Shown: piece by piece, positions 8,856 to 18,061 of the stretch | How the letters are laid out: the number at the start of each line of letters is the position of its first letter | How positions within the stretch are numbered: the stretch's first letter is position 1 | Assembly: GCF_900108015.1 (NCBI RefSeq) | Contig: NZ_FNVP01000001.1 | Coordinates: 248,001-312,000, forward strand | Direction of reading: 5' to 3' | Length of the DNA stretch: 64,000 bases | Origin: Flavobacterium urumqiense | GTDB taxonomy: Bacteria > Bacteroidota > Bacteroidia > Flavobacteriales > Flavobacteriaceae | Position numbers and translations under genes: made by a program | Notes under the pieces: generated by a model | The model's input: only the letters and a program-made list of their open reading frames with translations | Database searches by the model: none | What the model was told of the DNA's origin: nothing

Positions 8856-8892
8856 TAGTATTTTTCCTCTGTCGAGTGACAAAAGTATAGAT

Positions 8893-10152
8893 TTACAATT
8901 CTAAAGCTTTTTTAGGATTGTTGTCCATCAATAATTCCATTGGGTTTTCTAAAGCTTCTTTTACCGCTACCAAGAATCCAACTGACTCACGACCATCAAT
9001 AATTCTGTGGTCATAAGATAAAGCTACGTACATCATTGGATGAATTTCCACTTTCCCATTTACTGCAATTGGACGCTCAATAATGTTGTGCATTCCAAGA
9101 ATTCCAGATTGTGGAGGATTAATAATTGGCGTACTTAACATACTTCCGAAAACACCACCATTGGTAATTGTGAACGTTCCACCAGTCATATCATCAACCG
9201 TGATTTGTCCGTCACGCGCTTTTATTGCTAATCGCTTAATATCAGATTCTACACCACGGAACGTCAAGTTTTCCGCATTACGAACTACAGGAACCATTAA
9301 CCCTTTTGGGCCTGAAACTGCAATTGAAATGTCGCAAAAATCGAAAGCAATTTTGTGATCACCGTCCATCATTGAGTTAACATCTGGGAATAATTTTAAC
9401 GCTCTTGTTACTGCTTTGGTAAAGAAAGACATGTAGCCCAATCCAATTCCACCATGTTTCGCTTTGAATGCATCTTTGTATTCATTACGTAATGTATTTA
9501 TAGGCGTCATGTTTACTTCATTGAATGTAGTTAACATCGCTGTTTCATTTTTAGCCGCAACCAATCTTTCTGCGACTTTACGACGCAACATAGATAATTT
9601 AGTTCTTTCCGTACCACGAGATCCTCCTGTAGGAGTTCCCATAGATGGCACTGCATTTACGGCATCATCTTTAGTAATTCTTCCATCTTTTCCTGTTCCT
9701 GTAACCGTTGCAGGAGCTATATTTTTTTCATCCAATATTTTTCTTGCCGCTGGAGATGGAGTTCCTGTAGCGTAAGTTGATGTTGCTGCTACTGGTGCTG
9801 CTGCTACCGGAGCCGCTTTTGGAGCTTCAGCTTTAACTTCCACTTTTGGTCCTGAAGTCTCGGGATTAACTGTTTTTGCTACTTCAGCCACTGGTGCATC
9901 GCCTGATGGTTTAGCCGCGTCTGTATCGATAAGACAAACAACTGCACCAACTGCAACTGCGTCACCTTCTTCTGCTTTTAGTGTAATAATTCCGCTTGCT
10001 TCTGCTGGCAATTCTAAGGTTGCTTTATCAGAATCAACTTCAGCAATTGCTTGGTCTTTTTCTACATAATCTCCATCTTTTACTAACCATGTTGCAATTT
10101 CAACTTCTTTGATTGATTCCCCCGGTGATGGGACTTTCATTTCTAAAATCAT
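8893..10152 (-). CDS. sucB: 2-oxoglutarate dehydrogenase E2, dihydrolipoyl succinyltransferase
   Basis: 419 residues with the standard E2 architecture: an N-terminal lipoyl domain with the lipoylated lysine in DSDKATLEL (K43), an Ala/Pro-rich linker, a peripheral-subunit-binding domain ([13 protein letters not shown], about residues 133-165), a second linker, and a C-terminal catalytic domain ending in [13 protein letters not shown] (H382, D386). It transfers the succinyl group from lipoyl to CoA in the TCA cycle. It follows sucA on the same strand; the 217-base gap contains a dispersed hairpin repeat. Strong terminator downstream. Confidence 0.97.
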   Translation of the reverse strand: MILEMKVPSPGESIKEVEIATWLVKDGDYVEKDQAIAEVDSDKATLELPAEASGIITLKAEEGDAVAVGAVVCLIDTDAAKPSGDAPVAEVAKTVNPETSGPKVEVKAEAPKAAPVAAAPVAATSTYATGTPSPAARKILDEKNIAPATVTGTGKDGRITKDDAVNAVPSMGTPTGGSRGTERTKLSMLRRKVAERLVAAKNETAMLTTFNEVNMTPINTLRNEYKDAFKAKHGGIGLGYMSFFTKAVTRALKLFPDVNSMMDGDHKIAFDFCDISIAVSGPKGLMVPVVRNAENLTFRGVESDIKRLAIKARDGQITVDDMTGGTFTITNGGVFGSMLSTPIINPPQSGILGMHNIIERPIAVNGKVEIHPMMYVALSYDHRIIDGRESVGFLVAVKEALENPMELLMDNNPKKALEL

Positions 10153-10165
10153 GTCTTATTATTTT

Positions 10166-10195
10166 AAATTATGAATTTTAAGTTTTAAATTGTTC
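10166..10195. repeat. Short dispersed AT-rich repeat, copy 1
   Basis: The string ATTATGAATTTTAAGTTT followed by TAAATT sits directly upstream of the sucB start. A near-identical string occurs upstream of nuoB (40275-40299). Function unknown. Confidence 0.4.
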
Positions 10196-10230
10196 TAAAA
10201 CAACCTATGTTTATTTTATGAACTGTTTTT

Positions 10231-10311
10231 TAGCCCTGATTGCAGTGAAAATCCTTTTTGTTTTTTTTTAAAAATAAAAAGATTGCAACGTAAAGTAGGT
10301 TCCTGGCTCCT
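10231..10311 (-). repeat. Dispersed intergenic hairpin element, copy A
   Basis: On the minus strand it reads AGGAGCCAGGAACC, then CGTTGCAATCTTTTT, an A/T hairpin core, AAAAAGGATTTTCACTGC and ATCAGGGCTA. The same ordered blocks appear at 33665-33745 and 51451-51546. This copy lies in the sucA-sucB spacer in the orientation of transcription. The core inverted repeat is imperfect here. The element does not encode protein. Confidence 0.65.
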
Positions 10312-10369
10312 AAAAATAATTATTTTAGTGAGATTGCTTTGCCACGTTGCTCACAACTCGTCGCAATAA

Positions 10370-13144
10370 CTATCTAAATAAATTTTTATCGAATACCATT
10401 CTAATAGCATCCGCCTGACGACGTTTTGCTCTTGTATAACTTCCTGCCGCTGGAGCTGCATACGCTTTTAGGGAGGCCAATCTCCATTTTACTAAATTAA
10501 AGTTCATCAACATGAAACTGTAAGCTCCCATGTTTTTTGGTTCTTCTTGCGCCCAAACATAATCATCAACGTTTGGATATTTAGCGATAATAGCTTTTAA
10601 TTGCTCTACGGGTAATGGAAATAATTGTTCGATTCTAACTACAGCAACATCTTTACGACCATTGATTTCTCTTTCGGCAGTGATGTCATAATAGAATTTT
10701 CCCGTACAGAAAACCAATGTTTTTACCTCTGCTTTATTTACTGTTACATCATCAAATGTTTCTTGAAAACTTCCAGTTGCAAATTCTTCAACAGTAGAAA
10801 CTACTCTTGGATCACGCAACAAACTTTTTGGCGTAAAAACAATAAGCGGCTTACGGAAAGTTGTTTTCATTTGTCTTCTCAACAGGTGAAAGAAGTTGGC
10901 TGGCGTAGTACAATCGGCAACATACATATTTTGTCTGGCGCAAAGCTGTAAATAACGCTCCATTCTTGCAGATGAATGCTCCGCTCCTTGTCCTTCATAT
11001 CCGTGAGGCAATAATAAAACGATTCCGTTCTGGTTATTCCATTTATCTTCTCCACAAGAAATATATTGGTCAATCATAATTTGGGCTCCATTACTGAAAT
11101 CTCCAAATTGTGCTTCCCATATAGTCAGTGTATTTGGGTTTGTCAACGCATAGCCATAATCAAAACCTAAAACACCATATTCAGATAAAAGGGAATTAAA
11201 AATGTTAAATTTCCCTACCTTACCTTCTAAATTATTGATCAAAACTACCTCTTCCTCAGAATCTTCGACTTTTACTACGGCATGACGGTGAGAAAAAGTA
11301 CCTCTTTCTACGTCTTGTCCAGAAATACGAACATCATATCCTTCTTTTAATAATGACCCATAAGCTAAATGTTCGGCCATAGCCCAATCCAACTTATTAG
11401 TTTCGAAAAACATTGTTTTTCTGTCGTTTATTAATTTTTGGATTTTGCTGATGAATTTTTTATCCGAAGGCAAATTGCAAATTGCATTTGCAACATCAGT
11501 CAGCCCATCTTTAGGATAAGAAGTATCTACATTTAAAAGCATTTGAACGTCTGTAACCTGCTCGAAACCTTTCCATTCATTTTTCATAAATGGAGTAATA
11601 ATCGTCAAGTCTTTTTTACGAGATGCTTCAAGATTTACTTCAAGATTTGATTTGTATTCTTTTTCTAAACCATTTACATAAGAGGCATCAATAACTCCTT
11701 CTGACAAAAGTTTCTCTGCATAAATATCTCTCGGATTTTGATGTTTTGCAATAATTTTATAAAGAACAGGCTGAGTAAAACGAGGCTCATCCCCTTCATT
11801 ATGACCATATTTTCTATATCCTAGTAAATCGATGAACACATCTTTACCAAATTGCATTCTGAAATCCAACGCAAATGACATAGCATGTACTACTGCTTCA
11901 GCATCGTCCGCATTTACGTGCAATACCGGCGACAGCGTTACTTTGGCAACATCCGTACAATACGTTGATGAACGAGCATCGAGATAATTAGTTGTAAAAC
12001 CTACTTGATTATTGATTACGATGTGAATTGTACCTCCCGTTTTGTATCCATCCAATTGTGCCATTTGCACAATTTCATAAAGAATTCCCTGTCCAGCGAT
12101 TGCTGCATCTCCGTGAACGGCGATTGGCAATACTTTTGAGAAATCATTAGGGAAATACTTATCTTGTTTTGCTCTTGTAATTCCTTCAATCACGGCACCT
12201 ACTGTTTCCAGATGCGAAGGATTTGGAGCCAAATTAATATTTATGTTTTTTCCTGATCTGGTTACTTTTTCAGCAGTAAGCCCTAAGTGGTACTTTACAT
12301 CTCCGTCAAAATATTCCTGATCGTAATCTTTTCCGTCAAATTCACCAAAAATGTCTTGAGTGGATTTACCAAAAATATTGGCTAAAACATTTAAACGACC
12401 ACGATGTGCCATTCCCATAACAAATTGCTCCACTCCTTGCTCTGCAGCTTTTTCTATCAAAGCATCAAGCGCAGGAATAATAGATTCCCCACCTTCCAGT
12501 GAAAATCGTTTTTGACCTACATATTTTGTATGCAAGAAATTCTCAAAAGAAACTGCTTCATTTAATTTTTCTAAGATTGTTTTCTTTTCATCTGCAGAAA
12601 AATTTGGCTGATTGTCATTCTTCCCTAATTTTTTCTGGATCCATTCTACCACTCCTGGTTTACGAATATACATATACTCCACCCCAATATGCTGACAATA
12701 AATAGTGTCAAGGTGCATTATGATTTCCTGAAGTGTACAAGGTTGAATACCGATAACTTTAGCCGCGTCAAAAACCGTGTTTAAATCGGCTGCAGAAAGA
12801 TTAAAATTAACAATATCTAATGTAGGAGATGTTGTTCTTCTGTCTCTTACGGGATTTGTTTTTGTAAACAAATGTCCTCGAGATCGATAGCCATCAATCA
12901 ATTTAAGTACGTTAAATTCCTTTTGAAGTTTTTCTGACACATGAACACTCTCCATATTCCCAGAAGCAACATTTGCTATGTAGGTTACTGGATTCTCATC
13001 AGTATAAGTTGTCATCCCAAAGTCGAAACCCTGAAAAAAACTTCTCCAACTTGGCTCTACGCTGTCTGGATTTACTAAATACTGATCGTATAATTGTGCG
13101 AAAAATTCGGTGTGTGCTGCGTTTAAAAATGAAAACCTATCCAT
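10370..13144 (-). CDS. sucA: 2-oxoglutarate dehydrogenase E1 component
   Basis: 924 residues, close to the usual 930. The N-terminal targeting segment (MDRFSFLNAAHTEFFAQLYDQY) that binds E2 is present. The thiamine-pyrophosphate enzyme follows, with GMAHRGRLNVLANI near residue 245, GDAAIAGQG near 343 and the C-terminal transketolase-like pyrimidine-binding domain. It decarboxylates 2-oxoglutarate and passes succinyl to the E2 lipoyl group. It is transcribed ahead of sucB; E3 (lpd) is not in the window. A TACTTTTG promoter element lies about 40 bases upstream. Confidence 0.97.
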   Translation of the reverse strand: MDRFSFLNAAHTEFFAQLYDQYLVNPDSVEPSWRSFFQGFDFGMTTYTDENPVTYIANVASGNMESVHVSEKLQKEFNVLKLIDGYRSRGHLFTKTNPVRDRRTTSPTLDIVNFNLSAADLNTVFDAAKVIGIQPCTLQEIIMHLDTIYCQHIGVEYMYIRKPGVVEWIQKKLGKNDNQPNFSADEKKTILEKLNEAVSFENFLHTKYVGQKRFSLEGGESIIPALDALIEKAAEQGVEQFVMGMAHRGRLNVLANIFGKSTQDIFGEFDGKDYDQEYFDGDVKYHLGLTAEKVTRSGKNININLAPNPSHLETVGAVIEGITRAKQDKYFPNDFSKVLPIAVHGDAAIAGQGILYEIVQMAQLDGYKTGGTIHIVINNQVGFTTNYLDARSSTYCTDVAKVTLSPVLHVNADDAEAVVHAMSFALDFRMQFGKDVFIDLLGYRKYGHNEGDEPRFTQPVLYKIIAKHQNPRDIYAEKLLSEGVIDASYVNGLEKEYKSNLEVNLEASRKKDLTIITPFMKNEWKGFEQVTDVQMLLNVDTSYPKDGLTDVANAICNLPSDKKFISKIQKLINDRKTMFFETNKLDWAMAEHLAYGSLLKEGYDVRISGQDVERGTFSHRHAVVKVEDSEEEVVLINNLEGKVGKFNIFNSLLSEYGVLGFDYGYALTNPNTLTIWEAQFGDFSNGAQIMIDQYISCGEDKWNNQNGIVLLLPHGYEGQGAEHSSARMERYLQLCARQNMYVADCTTPANFFHLLRRQMKTTFRKPLIVFTPKSLLRDPRVVSTVEEFATGSFQETFDDVTVNKAEVKTLVFCTGKFYYDITAEREINGRKDVAVVRIEQLFPLPVEQLKAIIAKYPNVDDYVWAQEEPKNMGAYSFMLMNFNLVKWRLASLKAYAAPAAGSYTRAKRRQADAIRMVFDKNLFR

Positions 13145-13181
13145 ATCGTTAGTGTCTGTACTTTTTTGTTAAATAGTTTGA

Positions 13182-13189
13182 CAAAAGTA
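13182..13189 (-). promoter_or_regulatory. Promoter -7 element (TACTTTTG) for sucA
   Basis: Exact TAnnTTTG match on the minus strand, with a predicted leader of about 33 bases. Confidence 0.5.
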
Positions 13190-13262
13190 CAATAATCAAT
13201 TAAATCTAAATCTTTTTTTTACCTACTTTTACGTAAAGATTTGTTAAAATAACCAACGAAAT

Positions 13263-13805
13263 ATGAAAAAAATATACCTTTTACCCATTTTAAAGTTTAC
13301 TTTGATTTTCATATCCCTATTCTTTTCCGGGTTTTTATTGGCACAACAACAAACAACAGCACCAAAAGCTCAAAGTGATTTCTGGGAAAAAGTACAATTA
13401 GGTGGAGGCATCGGATTAAGTATTGGTTCCGGATACACCGATATTTCGCTGGCACCAAGTGCTATTTATAATTTTAATCAATATGTAGCGTTGGGTCTTG
13501 GCGCGCAATACAGGTATGTAAAGCAAAAAAATTATTATGCATCCAACTTATATGGAGGAAGTATTATTGGGTTGTTTAATCCAATATCCCAAATCCAACT
13601 TTCGGCAGAATTGGAAGAATTAAGAGTAAATGTTAATTTAAGCCGCTCTGATAGCAATTCCCAAGACTATTGGAATACCGGTTTGTTTCTGGGAGCTGGC
13701 TATAAAACTGGAAATGTGACTATTGGCGCACGTTATAATGTGCTAAGCGATAACAATAATGTTTATGGCAACGCATTCATGCCGTTTGTCAGGGTTTATT
13801 TTTAA
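13263..13805 (+). CDS. Small outer-membrane beta-barrel protein
   Basis: 180 residues. A cleavable signal peptide runs to about residue 28 (FFSGFLLAQ). The rest is strand-rich with alternating glycine/aromatic positions (LGGGIGLSIGSGYTDIS, ALGLGAQYRYV) and ends in FVRVYF, typical of a barrel with a C-terminal phenylalanine. As I recall, flavobacterial homologs next to sucA are often labelled alpha-ketoglutarate decarboxylase; nothing in the sequence supports that, and the label probably comes from its neighbour. Divergent from sucA and 9 bases upstream of the PhoD-like gene, so probably cotranscribed with it. Confidence 0.75.
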   Translation: MKKIYLLPILKFTLIFISLFFSGFLLAQQQTTAPKAQSDFWEKVQLGGGIGLSIGSGYTDISLAPSAIYNFNQYVALGLGAQYRYVKQKNYYASNLYGGSIIGLFNPISQIQLSAELEELRVNVNLSRSDSNSQDYWNTGLFLGAGYKTGNVTIGARYNVLSDNNNVYGNAFMPFVRVYF

Positions 13806-13814
13806 TTTAGCATC

Positions 13815-15146
13815 ATGAAAAAGACTTTACAACTGTTATGTATTTTATTTATAAGTTCTTGCTTTGCACAAAGTAACATTTTACAATCCGGTCCTATGGT
13901 GGGTTATTGCGAAATGAAAGAAGCCGTTATTTGGTTACAAACCAATAAAGAAGCCGTAGTCAAGGTAGCCTATTTCTCAACCGATAATCCATCCAAAGTA
14001 TTTTATTCTAACAATTACACTTCTTCAAAAGATTCTGGATATACATACCATGTTATTTTAGACCAATTACAACCTGGCAAGAAATACAACTACTACATTT
14101 TCATAAATAATAAAAAAATCAACTTGCCTTATGAAACTTCATTTTCATCAAAAAAATTATGGCAATGGCGTGAAGACGCACCTGATTTCACGGTAGCATT
14201 TGGCAGTTGCATGTACATCAATGATACTGAATTTGACAGACCGGGAAAGCCTTATGGAAGTGGCTATTCTATTTTTGAAAGCATTGTTAAAAAAAATCCG
14301 GATATTATGATTTGGGGTGGAGATAATTCCTACTTAAGAGAAGCAGATTGGGATAGTAAAACCGGTATTTATTATAGAAACACGCATTCGAGATCAATCA
14401 AGGAAATTCAGCCTTTGCTGGCAAAAACACAAAATTTCGCAATTTGGGATGATCATGATTTTGGTCCGGATGACAGTGACCGCAGTTTTTACAACAAACA
14501 TATCACTCAAAAAGCATTTAAGGATTTTTGGGGTAATAAAAGTTACGGAATAAGTCCAGATCAAAATGAAGGTGTTTTTTCAACTTTTAATTGGGGTGAT
14601 GCGCAGTTTTTTCTAATAGACGATCGCTTTTTCAGATCTCCTGATAATAGAATTACCGGAGTAAGAACCATGATAGGAACGACACAATTGGAATGGCTAA
14701 TTGATGCTTTAAGTACATCAGACGCTAGTTTTAAAATAATAGTAATCGGTGGCCAAGTGATAAATGCTGTTCCGGACACCGAAAATTATGGTCGCTTTCC
14801 TTTAGAAAAAGAAAAATTACTCAACGAAATAACAGCTAATAAAATAAAAGGAGTGTTTTTTCTAACTGGTGATAGGCATTTTGCAGAAATGTCAATGCTT
14901 CCCCGTGAAAATACCTATCCTATTTTCGACTGGACCGTTTCACCGCTGACTGCCGGAATTGTTTCCAAAAAAGTATTAAGTGAAGACAATAAATATAAGG
15001 TTTTAGGAAGTGCATTTGTTCAGAACAACTTTGGGACAATTTCCTTTTTAGGTTCAAAAGAAGAGCGACAAATGAAACTTACTTTATTCGATATAAAAGG
15101 AAATGAATTGTGGAGTAAATCAATCTTTAAAAAAGAATTGCAGTAA
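13815..15146 (+). CDS. PhoD-like alkaline phosphatase family protein
   Basis: 443 residues with an N-terminal signal peptide (MKKTLQLLCILFISSCFA). A fibronectin-like N-terminal domain is followed by a metallophosphatase domain with VAFGSCMYIND, IMIWGGDNSY (normally GD-Y), IWDDHDFGPDDSD and TGDRHFAEMS, the PhoD metal-ligand series. It probably releases phosphate from phosphodiesters or monoesters outside the cytoplasm, using Ca/Fe as PhoD does. It ends base-to-base against the convergent hypothetical gene at 15147. Confidence 0.9.
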   Translation: MKKTLQLLCILFISSCFAQSNILQSGPMVGYCEMKEAVIWLQTNKEAVVKVAYFSTDNPSKVFYSNNYTSSKDSGYTYHVILDQLQPGKKYNYYIFINNKKINLPYETSFSSKKLWQWREDAPDFTVAFGSCMYINDTEFDRPGKPYGSGYSIFESIVKKNPDIMIWGGDNSYLREADWDSKTGIYYRNTHSRSIKEIQPLLAKTQNFAIWDDHDFGPDDSDRSFYNKHITQKAFKDFWGNKSYGISPDQNEGVFSTFNWGDAQFFLIDDRFFRSPDNRITGVRTMIGTTQLEWLIDALSTSDASFKIIVIGGQVINAVPDTENYGRFPLEKEKLLNEITANKIKGVFFLTGDRHFAEMSMLPRENTYPIFDWTVSPLTAGIVSKKVLSEDNKYKVLGSAFVQNNFGTISFLGSKEERQMKLTLFDIKGNELWSKSIFKKELQ

Positions 15147-15497
15147 CTAATACTTATTTCTAAACCATACTTTTTGCCATTCTCTTTTTAGAATCAAGAA
15201 AGATACTTGCTCAGCTAGGAGTACTAAATCTGATCCGTCCAGTTTTTTTATTTGTTCCTCAGAAACATCAATTATATAAAGCAGATTAAGATATTCTGTA
15301 AATTTATACTGTATGAGCCTGTAAATTTTTTCGTGTAATTGCAGTTTCAATTCAGCAGGAGAAATGCTCATGGGAAAATCAATTGCTTCATTAGCAAGAT
15401 TAAAATCCTTATTCATTTGTTCTACTAACTTTAAATATAAGGCTTCTTTTTCGGCTTCCGAAATAAGCAAATCAACATTTTTAGGTGCTACGAACAT
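15147..15497 (-). CDS. Conserved hypothetical protein (116 aa)
   Basis: Soluble, mostly helical and rich in L, E and K, with no signal peptide and no recognisable catalytic motif. It looks like an intact cytoplasmic protein: ATG start, good codon use and compact placement between the phosphatase gene and the prenyl synthase gene (137 bases away, same strand). Function not recognised. Confidence 0.65.
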   Translation of the reverse strand: MFVAPKNVDLLISEAEKEALYLKLVEQMNKDFNLANEAIDFPMSISPAELKLQLHEKIYRLIQYKFTEYLNLLYIIDVSEEQIKKLDGSDLVLLAEQVSFLILKREWQKVWFRNKY

Positions 15498-15633
15498 TTA
15501 ATTTTTGATTTTTAGATTAGCGAATTCAGCTTTTTGATTTGGCACAATTTCGGTTTATATTTTTAGGATTAAAAATTATTCACTCGTAGTAAAAACTTCC
15601 GAGATCAAATATCATTAATCTTACATCAGAAAT

Positions 15634-16608
15634 CTACACTTTTCTACCCATTAAATTTTCTCCAAAGGTTCGCAATATTGATTTTTTATCATCGTCAATA
15701 TTCATTTTTTCAACGATTTCAAATGCTTTAAACGTAAATTCCTGAATAGCATCTTGAGTAGCTTTTGAAGCGCCTGAACTGTTAAAAATTTCTTTTACGG
15801 AACTAATTTTATCTGAATTTTCATCCGGTTGGATAGAAAACAATTGAGTCAATTGCTGCGCTTCTTCTTTTTTCGAAAATTCTAATGCTTTTAGATACAA
15901 ATAGGTTTTTTTGTTTTCGATAATATCACCGCCTACTTGTTTCCCAAAAGTTTCGGGATCACCAAAAGCGTCTAAATAATCATCTTGCAACTGAAAAGCT
16001 AACCCTAAATTTAATCCAAAATCATATATTAAATTTGCATTTTCTTTAGAGGTTTCCGCAATGATCGCACCCATTTTCATCGCTGCAGCCACTAAAACTG
16101 CTGTTTTATTTTCAATCATTTTCAGGTAATCCGGGATTGTAACATCAATACGAGTTTCAAAATCCACATCCCATTGTTGTCCTTCACAAACCTGAAGCGC
16201 CGTTTTGCTGAACAATTTGGCCAGTTTTCGGAATATTTTTGGTTGATATTTTTCAAAATACTGATAGGCTAAAATAAGCATAGCGTCACCAGATAAAATC
16301 CCTGTATTTACATTCCATTTTTCATGAACTGTTGCCTGACCTCTTCTTAAAGGAGCATCATCCATTATGTCATCATGAACCAATGAAAAATTATGAAAAA
16401 CTTCAACAGCTAAGGCCGCGGGTAACGCTTTTTTATAGTCAGCATCAAAAATTTCAGCGGTCAATAAAGTAAGTACCGGTCGGATTCTTTTTCCTCCAAG
16501 ATCTAATATGTAATGAATGGGCTCATATAGATTTTTAGGCTCTTTTATTTCATATTGTGATTGCAAATAATCTGAAATAAATTCCTGATACTGATAAATG
16601 CTATGCAT
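15634..16608 (-). CDS. Polyprenyl (geranylgeranyl-type) diphosphate synthase
   Basis: 324 residues of the trans-prenyltransferase fold. The first aspartate-rich motif is DDIMDDAPLRRG (D79, D80, D83) and the second is LQDDYLDAFGD (D209, D210, D213). The first motif lacks the two-residue insertion of bacterial farnesyl synthases, and F74 sits five residues before D79, a bulky position that in type I geranylgeranyl synthases limits chain length near C20. Product assignment is therefore inference. It supplies prenyl chains for carotenoids or quinones in the cytoplasm. Confidence 0.9.
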   Translation of the reverse strand: MHSIYQYQEFISDYLQSQYEIKEPKNLYEPIHYILDLGGKRIRPVLTLLTAEIFDADYKKALPAALAVEVFHNFSLVHDDIMDDAPLRRGQATVHEKWNVNTGILSGDAMLILAYQYFEKYQPKIFRKLAKLFSKTALQVCEGQQWDVDFETRIDVTIPDYLKMIENKTAVLVAAAMKMGAIIAETSKENANLIYDFGLNLGLAFQLQDDYLDAFGDPETFGKQVGGDIIENKKTYLYLKALEFSKKEEAQQLTQLFSIQPDENSDKISSVKEIFNSSGASKATQDAIQEFTFKAFEIVEKMNIDDDKKSILRTFGENLMGRKV

Positions 16609-16696
16609 AAAAATTAATTTTTGGCTAATTTACAGTATTCACAAGAGATTACAAACTGCGTTTCTTAAGGAAATGTTAAATAAATAAAAATACTAC

Positions 16697-16724
16697 GGAA
16701 ACTTCTTTGGTATTCAAAGTTTCC
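16697..16724. promoter_or_regulatory. Inverted-repeat operator in yceI promoter (copy 1)
   Basis: 28 bp with outer arms GGAAACTT and AAGTTTCC separated by 12 bases. It ends 4 bases before the -7 element TACATTTG (16729-16736), so it covers the -33/-7 spacer. The same 28-bp site at the same distance from a TACATTTG precedes the TetR gene (17350-17377). 35 of 40 positions match over operator plus -7. It is most likely bound by the adjacent TetR protein. Confidence 0.75.
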
Positions 16725-16728
16725 TTTT

Positions 16729-16736
16729 TACATTTG
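16729..16736 (+). promoter_or_regulatory. Promoter -7 element (TACATTTG) for yceI gene
   Basis: Exact TAnnTTTG match. A TTTG at 16706-16709 is 19 bases upstream and may be the -33 element; it lies inside the operator. Confidence 0.6.
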
Positions 16737-16786
16737 CAATTGAAATTTTAACATTTCCTCTACATAAAATAACTTTTCCAATTATT

Positions 16787-17308
16787 ATGAAAACAAAATG
16801 GATAATTGATTCAAGCCAATCAGATATTATGATTAAAAACAGACATTCCATAATTGCTTATTTGGATGGCACAATCAATAAATTTGCGGGTCATGTTGAC
16901 ATTCAGGATAATGAACTTGAAGATGCTTCGATCGAATTTGCTTTAGATATAAATAATACAGATATAAAACTGGAACAAATAGACACGCACTTAAGACTGA
17001 ATAATTTTTTTGATACCAATGAATATCCGCTGATCAGCTTTAAGTCGACTTCGTTTCAAAAAGTAAACAAGAATATTAATTTTTTGAAAGGAAATCTAAC
17101 GATTAAAAATATCACTAAAGTTATTGAACTAGACGCCGAATTCATTGGAATTAACACTACCAACGGAATTGAAAAAGCCGCTTTTGAGATTGTTGGGAAA
17201 ATAAACCGTAAAGATTTTGGCTTAAAGTATAATTATTTTACACAAACTGGAGGTTTAGCAAAAGGGCAAGATATTAAATTAATTGCCAATTTAGAATTTA
17301 CTGCTTAA
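16787..17308 (+). CDS. YceI family lipid-binding protein, cytoplasmic form
   Basis: 173 residues. It begins KTKWIIDSSQSDIMIKNRH and contains the YceI landmarks LRLNNFFDTNEYPLISFKS and LTIKNITKVIEL, the lipocalin-like beta-barrel that binds isoprenoid-type lipids. No signal peptide is visible, unlike periplasmic YceI. Its promoter carries the same operator as the TetR-efflux operon 150 bases downstream, so it is probably coregulated and may respond to the same lipophilic compounds; that link is inference. Confidence 0.88.
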   Translation: MKTKWIIDSSQSDIMIKNRHSIIAYLDGTINKFAGHVDIQDNELEDASIEFALDINNTDIKLEQIDTHLRLNNFFDTNEYPLISFKSTSFQKVNKNINFLKGNLTIKNITKVIELDAEFIGINTTNGIEKAAFEIVGKINRKDFGLKYNYFTQTGGLAKGQDIKLIANLEFTA

Positions 17309-17349
17309 AATACGAGTTTATATAAATGTTAAATTTATGTAAATAATTT

Positions 17350-17377
17350 GGAAACTATTTTCGTATTCAAAGTTTCC
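17350..17377. promoter_or_regulatory. Inverted-repeat operator in TetR-efflux promoter (copy 2)
   Basis: 28 bp with arms GGAAACT and AGTTTCC, centred identically to copy 1 and 4 bases upstream of TACATTTG at 17382-17389. The similarity extends upstream to a shared AAATGTTAAAT at the same spacing (17324 here, 16671 in copy 1). It fits an autoregulatory TetR operator. Confidence 0.75.
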
Positions 17378-17381
17378 TTAC

Positions 17382-17389
17382 TACATTTG
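17382..17389 (+). promoter_or_regulatory. Promoter -7 element (TACATTTG) for tetR-efflux operon
   Basis: Exact TAnnTTTG match. Transcription would start near 17394, leaving a leader of about 70 bases before the regulator ATG. Confidence 0.6.
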
Positions 17390-17464
17390 TGCTCTAAATT
17401 CACCTATTCAAAATGATGAATTTGAGATAATTAAAAAATACTAAAAAGAGTTCAGCACAAAAAA

Positions 17465-18061
17465 ATGAAAGAGAAAATTATATCAAAAGCAAGCGACATG
17501 TTCTTAAAACTAGGTTTTAAGAGCATTACTATGGATGATATTGCAGGAGAAATGTGCATTTCTAAAAAAACGATTTACAAGTATTTCTGCAATAAAGAAA
17601 TACTTATCGAAGAAAGTACAGCTGCCATTCATGGAGAAATTCATGAAATTATTGATGCCATCATCAGACAAAACCACAATGCAATTGAGGAAAATTTTGA
17701 GATCAGAAAAATGTTTAAAGAGATGTTTAAATCATCTGACACCTCTCCAATATATCAATTAAAAAAACATTATCCCGAAATATATGAAAAGGTGATGCTT
17801 AGAGAAATCAATGAATGCAATTCCGCTTTTGAACAAAATATCAAAAAAGGAATTCAACAAGGATTATATCGGGAAAACATTAACATTGATAGTTATATTC
17901 AATTTTATTATCAGCTAGTATTTAGCATTAAAGCAAGCATAGTTTCGGAAAAAGAAGGCCAAAAAATAGAACTTGAAATATTAGAATACCATACCCGAGC
18001 GATGGCAACACCAAAAGGATTAATTGAACTTGAAAAACATTTACTAAACTATACTATATAA
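17465..18061 (+). CDS. TetR/AcrR family transcriptional regulator
   Basis: 198 residues. The N-terminal helix-turn-helix (residues 1-50: LKLGFKSITMDDIAGEM, then SKKTIYKYFCNKEIL) is a textbook TetR DNA-binding domain; the remainder is a helical ligand-binding domain. Its stop codon overlaps the ATG of the TolC gene by one base, so it is translationally coupled to the efflux operon. It probably represses its own operon and the yceI gene through the two 28-bp operators and is released by a pump substrate. The ligand is unknown. Confidence 0.92.
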   Translation: MKEKIISKASDMFLKLGFKSITMDDIAGEMCISKKTIYKYFCNKEILIEESTAAIHGEIHEIIDAIIRQNHNAIEENFEIRKMFKEMFKSSDTSPIYQLKKHYPEIYEKVMLREINECNSAFEQNIKKGIQQGLYRENINIDSYIQFYYQLVFSIKASIVSEKEGQKIELEILEYHTRAMATPKGLIELEKHLLNYTI

